Of a stretch of DNA of 64,000 nucleotides, positions 35,418-45,850 are shown piece by piece; position 1 is the first letter of the stretch, and each line of letters opens with the position of its first letter. The stretch is from the NCBI GenBank assembly GCA_947462335.1, contig OX381713.1, positions 23,614,381 to 23,678,380 of the forward strand. The letters are read 5' to 3'. Both the position numbers and the translations under genes were made by a program. Source of the DNA: Harmothoe impar (taxonomy: Eukaryota; Annelida; Polychaeta; Phyllodocida; Polynoidae). Under the pieces are notes generated by a model that was given only the letters and a program-made list of their open reading frames with translations, did not search any database and was not told the origin of the DNA.

Positions 35418-35606
35418 TCACCATTCGTGTTACCTCAGGGACATCACTATTTGAGGCTACACAAACGTAGCTCTCACACCCGCGTGCTTGCAGTCGGGCT
35501 TCATTGGAATTAAAAGTGCCCCGCCCCCTTTTTAAACCAAATTCAACCTGTGCCGATCTAGGCTCATAAGGGGACAACAGAGACATATTCAGTTCTGCTA
35601 TTCACT

Positions 35607-35915
35607 ATGCCACATCCAACCACAATGATCTCCCAATTAACTCAGATATTACTCCTACTTTCTGTCCTCCTGGCCATGAGCAGAGCCTTACAAGAGGTGC
35701 CCCAAGTTGAACGAATGCACAACGTTTTCCCCGGCGGCCCCAATCCCCCGGGGCGGGAGAGGACCTTATACATCGGGGGCATGTTCCCGATGACCGGGAG
35801 TTGGGCCGGGGGGAAGGGGTGCCGGCCGGCCGTGGAGATGGCCCTCGAGGATGTCAACAACAGGGCGGATATATTACCTGGATACGCTCTCAAGATGGTC
35901 AGCAACGACAGCAGG
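35607..35915 (+). CDS. GABBR1: GABA-B receptor subunit 1, first coding exon (partial gene)
   Basis: ATG at 35607 (an alternative is at 35625) opens a hydrophobic signal peptide (ISQLTQILLLLSVLLAMSRA). After a short linker comes LYIGGMFPMTGSWAGGKGCR, then [20 protein letters not shown] and SNDSR. Human GABBR1 reads [20 protein letters not shown] and [20 protein letters not shown] here, the first strand and helix of the Venus-flytrap GABA-binding domain. The exon ends in phase 0 at GTAGGT. There are no sushi repeats before this point, so it corresponds to a GABBR1b-like start. The rest (ligand domain, seven transmembrane helices, coiled coil) is not in the window. The receptor acts at the plasma membrane as a heterodimer with GABBR2, coupled to Gi/o. 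Confidence 0.9.
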
Positions 35916-36280
35916 GTAGGTGTCTTTTAATTTATTTATTCTTGTTTATCCGGATTAATCAATCAATCAATTAATTGTTTTGATTGTCTACAAGCATCCC
36001 GGACAAGCATGCAGAAGAGGAGTTGACAGCAGACCATCAAGACAAGGTTTCTGGGGAGGATACATTGTATGGGCATTATATTTGATCGCCCTATTTTTTA
36101 TACCGGGTATTTCTATTCCCCTAATTAAATTATTTGATCGTTATGCCTACATTTCGTAATACCCTACCTGTCATAGGAATCAAGTCATAGGATACCGAGA
36201 TATCAATGACATATCAATTATTTAGAGAAGAGAGTGTGGTTGTTGCAGGCTGAAGTTTGATCACCATGCAGTTAATCAAG

Positions 36281-36518
36281 TTAACCCTCTAAGGGTGACA
36301 TCATACCATGGTCGTCATGAATGAACGCAGCCACGCCAAGTAACTCACCAGTGCTGCATTCAATCATCATGTCGACCCGACGGGTTTAACTTTAAGGAAC
36401 ACCAGACGGGTCAGCATGATGCATCAATGCAGCACTGGCGAGTTACTCATCGGAGCTACATTGGTGCATCATGACGACAAATTCATCTTTTAGCGGCATG
36501 CAGTCCTTAAATGGTTAA
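36281..36518. mobile_element. TTAA-flanked palindromic MITE
   Basis: It starts TTAACCCTCTAAGG and ends CCTTAAATGGTTAA, an inverted pair, with TTAA at both ends. Inside are inverted words (AGTAACTCACCAGTGCTGCA and GCAGCACTGGCGAGTTACTC), so the whole unit can fold. TTAA targeting is typical of piggyBac and Kolobok families. Confidence 0.7.
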
Positions 36519-37034
36519 ATGATCACATGAACCCTGAATCTACAACGTTATATTTCATTGGTGTGTAAATTCAGCTAACCCACTGTTCAACCTGTAAGCA
36601 ACATTGATTTATCGTCTCCAGGGAACTGACAGTGGCACTATTCAGCGTAATATACGGACACTCTATGTACATACATTGCCTGATATTACCAGCTCGTGCA
36701 TCTATAAAATATCAGATCGATGCCTGATTACGCCATACACCATGACAAAACCAATAACCTGACTAGGTCTACTATGAATACTAAGTGTGGGGGACAATGC
36801 CGGGGTTGGTACCCCAGGTCTTACACTGCCTCACGCCTATGTACGCCCGATATATACCTTACCTATATCAGCCACTAACCATCAGTCTGTAGCATATAGG
36901 GGTGTAACCGTTCATAATATACAGAGTGACATTAAGATCTTCCCATATAGTAAGATCCAACTGAATGGCATGGTCTCTAACCCTTTATAGACCGCATAGT
37001 GCTACAGTTTGTAATTGCATTATGATTGTACTCT

Positions 37035-37205
37035 TTGTCGTCATAGTGTATGAATACATGCGGCCCGGGCGAGTAACTCATCAGTGCTGCATTCAAGCAT
37101 CATGCCAAACCTACGGGGGTGATACATTCCTGAAATGTCGGCATGATGCATGCATGAATGCAGCCCTGGCATGTATACTCAACAGGCAGATCTTTAATTG
37201 GATTT
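37035..37205. repeat. Diverged copy of the TTAA MITE family
   Basis: It contains GAGTAACTCATCAGTGCTGC, CAAGCATCATGCC and GGCATGATGCATGCATGAATG in the family order. Another fragment is at about 37945-38000. The ends are lost. Confidence 0.5.
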
Positions 37206-37455
37206 AATTGAGCAATTAGGCTAAGGGTAAAACCAGTGGTGCATTTTGAGGGGACAATATGGCGGCCTACATGGCGTTGGTAGTTAAGGTACCATATACT
37301 GTATTCATTTGAGCCCTAACGCCCTGAGAATACAGCGTGGTGGAGACAAAGACTCCTCAGCCAGGGGCTCATGGGGATGTGTTGGGAGCTAACTATAGGT
37401 CCTATTGTGGCGTTATGCAGGACAGGAAATTAACACAGGGTTGAGCTGGGGGCAG

Positions 37456-37700
37456 GGAGTCACTCGAAGTCACTCACATGGAGTCATTCAGAGTCACTCA
37501 CAGGGAGTCATTCAGAGTCACTCACAGTGAGTCATTCAGAGTCACTCACAGGGAGTCATTCAGAGTCACTCACAGGGAGTCATTCAGAGTCACTCACAGT
37601 GAGTCGTCCAGAGTCACTCACAGACAGTCATTCAGAGTCACTCACAGGGAGTCATTCAGAGTCACTCACAGTGAGTTATTCAGAGTCACTCACAGGCAGT
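37456..37700 (+). repeat. 24-bp minisatellite
   Basis: About ten tandem copies of GGGAGTCATTCAGAGTCACTCACA with single-base variants. Since 24 is a multiple of three it stays open in two frames, giving spurious repetitive peptides. Confidence 0.95.
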
Positions 37701-38743
37701 TACTATAGCTATTATTATGTTAAATGAGGCAGAACGATGCCCCGGCAAGATGTGGCACGGATTGTGTGTAGCCACTGTTGAATATGTAAAGGGGCACTAT
37801 CAACACTCACACTTAACCACATAGTAGACTAGAACAGCATTAGAAATGTGAATGGGACACGATCGGTGATTATGCCACTTTAAGTGCCATAATTTATAGT
37901 ACTCACATGCACTGTGTCCGTTGTAATTATGGCACATTCATGCAGTCATGGCGAGTAACGCGCCAGGACTGCATTCATGCATCATGCACATTAAAGCGCT
38001 ATCTGACATGTAGAGGTTCAATGTCGCAGGAATATGTTGGCATCTAAGTCAACAAAGGCAAGATTAGAGATGTGTAGATAAACCCTCCCCAAAGCCAATA
38101 TACATAGAGGACTGTGATACTTAATGTATCTATATAGCAACGACCCTGCTTACACTGATGCATACACTAAAGAAAATGATGCACATCCATTCAAATATCA
38201 CCCTAATTACTACCGTATATGCACTAGATTTATTCAGTTCTGGATAGAGCAACATAGGTCCTTTTTCTTCTTATTATATACTCCATGATGCATGATGATA
38301 GATAACTTAACCTGGCATTCTGATCCAATATATCCTCTTATGTCAACTGTATAATAATATACATGGATCATTCATTACAGAACCCATAGTATAGTAGAAC
38401 TCTTTTATAATCTAACATCTATCAGAATATTGTGCGTCTATACTGTCCCCTCCATCTCTATTCTTATATCCTCTCCATCCTGTATCTGACAGTGGACAAC
38501 AGTTTCTCTAATTAGAAAGGGAGCTGACAAATTACCCTTATCCTAAATAGAGAGAAGATTATTTCCATCACTCCAGATTAATGGTGGCAATTAGCACCAC
38601 TGATAGAGGTATACTCACCAACATAATTACTGTAATCAATTTATTGATGAGACCTCTTTAAAGATATACAGTCCTATTGTGATTATATATCAATAATGGA
38701 ATGTGACTAATAATTACCCCTATTGATTGATTGAATCGCATTA

Positions 38744-38904
38744 CAGTGAAATCTGGTTATAAGGAGGACTGCTATGAGAAACCTTCTTTTATATGGGACA
38801 CGTTTCAATCGCCAAAATGCTCTCTATATTTAGTATTGGTTATAAGGATTATATAGAACAAATTTGCCTTGCCCCAAAACCCTCCTTATAACGAGCTTTT
38901 CCTG
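38744..38904. mobile_element. Pogo/Tigger-like MITE (161 bp)
   Basis: The left end CAGTGAAATCTGGTTATAAG and the right end CTTATAACGAGCTTTTCCTG are inverted relatives, flanked by TA on both sides. CAGTGAAA with GTTATAA is the usual wording of Tigger/pogo ends. Confidence 0.7.
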
Positions 38905-39885
38905 TATTAGATTATGGTCTAGATCAGCTATATCAATAAATATTTTAAATTAATTTATAAATGCTGCTGCAACCAGTCACAGCCTGATTTCCAAGTTACA
39001 ATAACAGACAACCCCCTTTAATCGTATAATATATACGCATACCTCTCCAGTCCACAGCTGCCTGCCATCGCTGATCACTGTATGGTATGGCAGTTGTCAA
39101 GTAGATAGGCAATACATGCATAAAAATGGGTTAATTAGAAATCAGAAATAGACTGTATCATTATCAGTAGAACGTGGGCGGGACTGGGCCATTGAAGAGA
39201 GTGAATGACAATAGGCTTAGACAAGTTGGTGCTTGGGGCTGTGTTCAGGCAAAAACTGTATTGTTATGTTATATGTGGTGAGATGGGAAGGGATATATAT
39301 ATTTAAGCATTGCATGGACTAATCCCGAGGGAATGGTGGATGAAGTAATACCCTAGATATTTAAGAATATGTAATTTAGGGTCTATCATTATGCCTATAG
39401 CTTGCATCTTCACAGGTCTACATTGTAACAAACTGTGTAGCGCATTATCACAGAACAAACAACAAACATGTATTGACCGTTCCCTCCCATAATCCATCAT
39501 GTATTAAATCCATGAATAAGTAGGCTTATACCCCAGCCCATTACGCCCCCCCCCCCACCAATCAATATGATATATACATGGATTAGGAGCTCATTAATAG
39601 TATATCAGCATCACAACAAAGTCACAACTGTACACAACTGCAATGTGGTTTACTAACGCTTCTAATGAATCACCGTTTTTTAAACTGTTATTTTGAACAC
39701 ACATTTCTTAGGCCCGATGTGTGTACCACGTATATATGTACCAATAATGATCTCGGAGGCGCTGTACAGACAACGTTTACTTGTGTCTTATTACTACCCC
39801 AGACTACAAGACATCTTATAACTTATGTATACATGCACCTATATGTATATGTTTGGTACATATAATGTGGCCTGCATAGAAAAGA

Positions 39886-39888
<3 letters not shown>

Positions 39889-39953
<65 letters not shown>
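39889..39953 (+). repeat. (TA)n microsatellite
   Basis: About 32 uninterrupted TA units after GTGTG. Confidence 0.97.
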
Positions 39954-39956
<3 letters not shown>

Positions 39957-40105
39957 CATGGACGTGATTAATGCATGAATGCACTACCGACAGATGACCG
40001 ATGCCATGATGCATGGATGCAACACCTGCAGGTTATTCAGCAGTGATGCATTCATCATCATGCCCACGGAAAGGCATATCGCATTATAGCACTCTGTTAC
40101 TGTTT
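39957..40105. repeat. Diverged GCATGATGC-family repeat
   Basis: It contains TTAATGCATGAATGCA, GCCATGATGCATGGATGC and GTGATGCATTCATCATCATG in the family order. It follows directly on the (TA)n tract. Confidence 0.5.
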
Positions 40106-40142
40106 AAGCTTAAAGACGACAACACCTTATGATACCACCTGC

Positions 40143-40265
40143 ACAGCCAAAAATAATTATCTCATTTCAAGAAAATAAGATAAATAAACTCGCCTATCTG
40201 GCGGACAAATGACTAGTTTTGAGAAAAAGCCAGCATTCCGGGGTCTTCTTATTATTTTTGGCTGT
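40143..40265. mobile_element. MITE with ACAGCCAAAAATAAT ends, copy 2
   Basis: Same terminal sequence as the CNTRL intron copy at 13739-13941, including CTCATTTCAAGAAAATAAGA and TGGCGGACAAATGACTAG, but with a shortened right arm. TGCA occurs close to both ends and may be the target duplication. Confidence 0.7.
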
Positions 40266-40377
40266 GTGCATTCCATCTATAATATAGCGCACTAAACACT
40301 ACTGGTTTCCACCAGTCCCTTTGAAGTTCGACCCTGATTATAGCTGAGTCATTCTGTTCTTGCAGCTCATTAACCAT

Positions 40378-41087
40378 TTAACCCTTACGTGCCCAGAACT
40401 CCAAAAGTGCGCGCATTTACACCTATATATCTTCAACAGAGCATCCTAAGTGCTATTGTGGTCAAATCAGGATGATTCTAGATGCAAATGAAGCGCAATC
40501 GCATAAGCTTTCTAACGATACTAAAAACTCTATGGTGACATGTATAGAATATTGATGGTATGCTTAAATACAAAATATAATGAGCTAGAAATGGCCCAAA
40601 TATCATTGAAAATGCGCGCATTGTCCATAGGGGCTAAAAGAAATATTGATAAATGAAAGATATATTGAAAAAATGGTGAAAAAATTGTAAAAAAAAATAA
40701 TTTTAATATATTCTTTCTGGAGATTCCGATTAAAGTGGTGGTATTCTTCCACTTTCAATATGACTTTTTTGTATGCCCTCATTCGGAATACCAAAAGCAT
40801 GTTCAACATACCAAATCAGTCTATTCCAACCTAAAGGGGCCCCTTTTTGAAAATATTAACCGTTCTTAACCAAATTGTCTAATATTAGGAAAATCAAGTT
40901 TCTGGTTGCCATGGTAACCCGAATTATGACATTCTTTCATACATTTTTAGAAAGGGTATTACATAAGCTTTCAGAAAATATCATATAAAACATATCTTTG
41001 CACAAAATATTGTACTGTTACACGATCTTCAAATGATCTTGTGAAAACTGACTTTTGTCAAAATAGTTCTGGGCACGAAAGGGTTAA
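40378..41087. mobile_element. 710-bp TTAA element with 23-bp inverted ends
   Basis: The left end starts TTAACCCTTACGTGCCCAGA and the right end, read as its complement, starts TTAACCCTTTCGTGCCCAGA; 22 of 23 positions agree. The interior is AT-rich and contains GCGCGCATT twice (near 40412 and, inverted, 40613). There is no transposase. The right TTAA is also the left end of the next element. Confidence 0.75.
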
Positions 41088-41282
41088 GGGCCGCATAATG
41101 CTTTAATGCATCATTCCTTTCTCTCCATGATGCATGAACACAGCCCTGGTGATTCAGCCGCCAGGCCTGTATTCATGCATCATGTCGGACCTCCCGGGCT
41201 TGTAAATCCTACTCAACGGGTCGGAGAGCTATGTTGATGCGACCAAAGTTACCATAGCAACATGCCGTCCTAAAAGGGTCAA
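41084..41282. mobile_element. TTAA MITE abutting the 710-bp element
   Basis: It starts TTAAGGGCCGCATAATGC and ends GCCGTCCTAAAAGGGTCAA, with internal TGATGCATGAACACAGCCCT and CTGTATTCATGCATCATG. It shares its left TTAA with the preceding element. Confidence 0.6.
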
Positions 41283-41949
41283 CCATGGGTTCCATTCCTG
41301 TGGAACTATTCCTGTCCCTGAACTGCTCCTCACCATCTCTGCTTTTATACAGACCCCTGAGGTATCAAGTTTTTTTAAAGTTAGTTTCCTTGGGAAATCT
41401 GATCTCATTTGCCCACAGTGGTCAAAGCAATTTGGAACATCTAAAGAATTCAAAGCAGACGGTTCGCTGTGTGTTTTGCAATCTTACAGTGCAGAGGATG
41501 TTTTTTATGGATGTTTAATAGGCAAATAACAATGAGCCAACATGAGGCCAGAGAAGCCAATTTTTACATGTCAGGCGAACAATGTAGGTTTACAACAGCC
41601 CGATGCGATTCCCACTCTACTCCTACTCTATATACGGCACTAGTGCATTAGGCCATAGAGGCCGCCATCTTGACTCAGGGCTATGCATTCTGGTTAGGCC
41701 CCGACTCCAGAGCAGTGCATTATGGGTGAATTTCTTATCAGTCCCCTAGTTCCAGGTGTGAAAGGAAGAGATCAACCTGAAGTACCAGGATGTGCTAGTG
41801 CCATATACATACCTATAGGTACGCAGGGGCGTTTGTATAATGAAAATAGAAAATTCAATCCAACCATTGCCCTCCCACTTATATTATCTTCCATGTACTA
41901 TCAAAGTTGGCCTTTTTAAAATCTATTTTCATATATTTTTCCCGCCACT

Positions 41950-42090
41950 TAGCAGCCTACCCAGACAGGCATTAGATGGGTAGACGTCCTTTGTGGACAA
42001 GGCCTGTTCTCTGACCCCGGCGGGGATTGAACCACCGACCTGCCGAACGTGCGGCGAACACCCTACTACGAGACTACAGCTAGTTCTTGG
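41950..42090 (-). mobile_element. tRNA-derived SINE
   Basis: The minus strand reads as a degenerate tRNA: GCTGTAGTCTCGTAGTAGGG (A-box region), TTCGCCGCACGTTCGGCAGG (anticodon-like arm), then GGTGGTTCAATCCCCGCC with a good B box (GGTTCAATCCC, 42033-42023). It continues into an unrelated body toward 41950. It lacks a matching acceptor stem, so it is a SINE head and not a tRNA gene. The ends are approximate. Confidence 0.65.
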
Positions 42091-42749
42091 CCTATTCAGA
42101 CAGTCACCGAGCTTATCTGGCTTGACACATTGAGCTATGTGCTCCGAGGTCTTGGGGTACTACCCTGCTGATTGCACCTTCTATATTTATAGGGGATCCC
42201 CTCAGACTTGCAATCCTTATGGACAATGCGTCTTATTCTGGACTATCAAATGATACTACACGTATTTAGGTGCACCGTTCAGAGCAACACTCATAATAAT
42301 GTATGTTATGCTGCATATTTTGGACCACAACAGACTCCAAAATTAATGTGAGTAGCCATGCAAAATTTATGCCTTTCATCATTCTACCACAGTTGCAGAG
42401 GAGAATGTATGGGTGCTGTCTATGACCAAACTCAAACGCCAGGAGTGTATATGGGGGGGGGGGGTTGGTTTTCGGTATTCTAATCTTTACCAACATTGCA
42501 TGTACATATATAAATATAATTATATACATTCCATAACCCTTTCCAAATTGAACACATTTTTCTATAAGCTCTAAGATAATATGATAAGGCATATAGTGCT
42601 AATCTTGGTATAATTAGGCATAGTAGTATATTGACTGGGTATTGTTGTCAGGCGGATTTGGGAGGATAATTGTGAGATGCCAGCCGAGGAACCAGCCACA
42701 CTGTGAAACATAGGAGATCCTTTACAAAATGGCCGTGGGTGCAGTCTAG

Positions 42750-43460
42750 GCTTTACATGCCAGCAGCAGAGCTTGATGGATGAAGGGAGACCATACTAGA
42801 GTAGCACTATATCCTCATAAATAGGCTCCTCCTGCTAGGCCTTACACCACTGGTCCCCCACAGGACTGTGTTGCTATTCTTCCTGCTACACATGTTCTAC
42901 TCTTGTATGCCGGACACCAGCCTAAAATGTGGGCCTCGTCACGTGACCATAATCTGTATCCTGGACCAGAGCGTCCCATGATGTCGGCCATTTTGTAGCG
43001 GAGCTGTGGGGCCGGCTTTGACACGTGATAGGACTTATTAGGGAGACCCCGGAACGCTGGCTTTTCAAAGGCCTCCTGCAGAATTATGGAGACCATTCAG
43101 AGTGAATGGAGAGAGGGGTGTGTGTGTAAGAGGGTGGGGGTAGTGAGGGGTAGATGGTAGAAGGAGACCAGAGTAGAGGCTCTTGAGAAAGATGGTCAGA
43201 GACAGAGAGAGACAGGGAGATCCAGAGGGAGATAGAGACAGCCAGGGAGACAGCTAACTAAAGAGAGGGGTGGTGATCTAAATAATGGTATTAGAGGTCT
43301 ATTATGGGACCAATGGAAGGCACAACTTAAAATCAAAACAGTAGAATATTCCATACTCATGAAAAATATTAGGTAATTGGAATGCCAGTTTAACAAATGT
43401 GTGCACAATAAGTATTAATTAATCATATGTAGGAAACCTAAACTAAATTCAGTTCAGTAG
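42750..43460 (+). repeat. Segmental duplication, block 1
   Basis: GCCAGCAGCAGAGCTTGATG and AGGCCTTACACCACTGGTCC (42760-42860) recur as variants at 44529-44640. TAACTAAAGAGAGGGGTGGT and the following 190 bases (43255-43455) recur at 45570-45845. The repeats are about 85-90% alike by eye, so the duplication is old. Confidence 0.65.
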
Positions 43461-44124
43461 AGGCTCTAGAGAAAGAAGGTCAGAGACAGAGAGAGACAGG
43501 GAGATAGAGACAGAGAGGCAGGGAAACAGCTAAGCCGCCATCAGCAACATATACCAGTTCAGACAAAGACCGCGAGACAGGCCACAGAAGGTGAGATAGA
43601 CAGACAGAGATAGAAAGACAAAAAGAGGGTTGGAACCATATAATGTCTTCCTGGCTACCATATATTTACCTTGTCACACGGATAAATGACATTTAACCTA
43701 CGGTTGAGGGCTAAGACAAAGCATTTCACACCTTGGTTATTTTCACATAACCGAAGGTTAAGTCAGATACCCCCCTCGGACCTGAGTTATGTAATATTAA
43801 CAATGGTAGAGTGACTGGTGCCCTATGAGGGCACCAGTCAGTCTGTCGTGGTTAATTGTACATATTCTCAGGTCCTTGTGGGGTATCTACTACATAATAT
43901 GCTGTGTATCATATAGGTATATGATTCTATTTGGCCGTGTAACAAAAAAAATCATGGAGGTCATCTACAAACCCTGATAATTGGCATGCAGTGACAGACC
44001 AGCAGAATAAGCCCATTATTTTGACTGGCATCATCAGACCTTAATATCACTGCGTGGCCCAGCAAAGTCTTTACGAGCTACAGCCAATGGCCGGCAGAAT
44101 CTCACCCAGACTGCACTGAGACAG

Positions 44125-45850
44125 AGGGGTAGTTTATACGCGGCTGGTGAGGAGAGGGAGGGGAGGTGGTCAGCAACGGGAACTAGTCCTGAGGACATCC
44201 CCTAATACACTGCGTGGGTGTGGGGACACTCTGATTTACTGCAGGTGGTGCTACCTAGGGCAGTGGGCAACAGTGATCCATGGTCATGGGATATAACATT
44301 TCAGAATAACCAATGGGGAGATTTTATTCAATTTCAAAAATGGCTTATGTCCCTTGTCCCTTGGATTAAAACTAATCTGATAGGCTTATCAATTTTAGCT
44401 GCCAATAAACTGGGAAAACAGGGAATCAGCGAACATTGCAATCTATTATGTGGCCCTGTAATTATGCAGATTTCCATAAGAAATCTTATAGAATATGGTT
44501 TCAGATATAGTGCAGATCCTGTCCAGAGGCCAGCAGCAGAACTTGAATGGTGAATGAGTAGCAAAGTGCAAATTTTAAACCATGCTATACCTGCAGAAAT
44601 ACCCTCACTCACTAGGCCTTACATCACTCATCCCCCACAAGACTGTGTTGCTATAGACCGTGTTGCTATATTCTTCCTGTTACACAACGTCTCCCCTTGT
44701 ATGCTGGATATCAGGCTGAAATGTTGGTCTCGTCATGTGAGCATATTCTACATCTGGGACGCCACTGGGCCAACTTTGACACATGATAGGAATTATAAGA
44801 TGGATCCGGAACACCAGCTTTTCTTCAAGGCTCTTCCTGCAGATTTATAGGGACCATTCAGAGTAAATGGATTGAGCAGCGGGGGTGGGGGTGGGGAGGC
44901 GGGGAGGGTATGCAATGGATGTAGAGACCAGTGGCTAAGGGATAAATAGAGAAGGACAAAAACAGAGAACGACAGGTAGACAGAGCATGTGCAGCCAGGA
45001 AGAACATGCAGGGAGAGGGCAGAGTGATTTCAACTATAAGTGTATTGCAGCTCCAGATATCTCTATACCTCTCATATATGGTGTTGATGCCAGGGCACAA
45101 CTTTAAAATATATTATTTTTTGGGGCACAATTTTAAAATATATCATTTTTGGGGTTTCCCTCTATAAAGCACAATGGTTGCATGAATATCCAAAGTTATA
45201 TCTAATACAATTCATGTACTATACGAATTGGCAAGCAGTGAAACCCCAGAACCTGTTATTGTTGGGAATAGTTTATTAGCAGACCTTGCCACTGAGCTAT
45301 CTTTTAGCTACAACTATAACATGGGCCCTACTGAGACAGATACATTATTTAGGTAGGTGGCTGGAGGAGACTGAGGACATCAATGGGAAGAGGGGGGGGT
45401 GGAGGAGGCAGGTTCAGCAATGGGAACATGTCCTGCGAAGGTCTTCTACCCCTACTGCTTTACTATACGTGGGAATGGGGACGCTCTGAATTACTGTATG
45501 TTGATACCACCAAGGCTGTAGAGGGCAGCAGTGAACTATAGTCATAAGATACAACAGTTCAAAATAACCATGTAATAACTAAAGAGAGGGGTGGTGATCT
45601 AAATAATGGTATTAGAGGTCTATTATGAGACCATTGGAAGGCACAATGTTAGTCAGGGTTACAGATGTTTTATGCTAATATGATCATCATGCTAATAAGA
45701 TCATGAAAAGGACAAACTTGCAATCAAAACAGTAGATATTCCATACTCTTGAAAAATACTAGGTAATTGGAATGCCAGTTTAGAAAATGTGTGCACAATA
45801 AGTAATGATTATATGTAGGAAACCTAAACTAAATTCAATTCAAATCACCA
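44125..45850 (+). repeat. Segmental duplication, block 2
   Basis: It holds second copies of the block at 42750-43460. It also holds a further internal repeat: the segment around GGTCAGCAACGGGAACTAGT (44168) has a counterpart around GGTTCAGCAATGGGAACATG (45411). Open frames here (for example 44218-44553) are not kept between copies and are not taken as genes. Confidence 0.6.

Larger units (their letters stand above)
34911..35606. promoter_or_regulatory. Divergent promoter region of ZNHIT6 and GABBR1
   Basis: Only about 700 bases separate the two start codons. The stretch is the most CpG-rich of the host-gene part and contains an E-box CACGTG (34991-34996), a YY1-like AAAATGGCGGAG (from 35006), a full CRE TGACGTCA (35035-35042), a CRE-like TGACGTAT (35063-35070), and a second ATGGC-type site (AAAATGGCTCC, near 35189). 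There is no TATA box. The pattern fits a bidirectional CpG-type promoter. Mammalian GABBR1 promoters are known CREB/ATF4 targets. Confidence 0.6.

Noticed and set aside
37456..37700. CRISPR-like array
   Set aside because: Contiguous tandem units without unique spacers in an animal intron; it is a minisatellite. The same applies to 18020-18415.
37478..37727. ESFRVTHR- and SESLTGSH-type repetitive peptides
   Set aside because: Produced by the 24-bp minisatellite, which stays open in two frames. No start context, and it lies in an intron.
44218..44553. 111-codon frame beginning MWGHSDLLQV
   Set aside because: The duplicated block at about 45.4 kb does not preserve it and it resembles no known protein.
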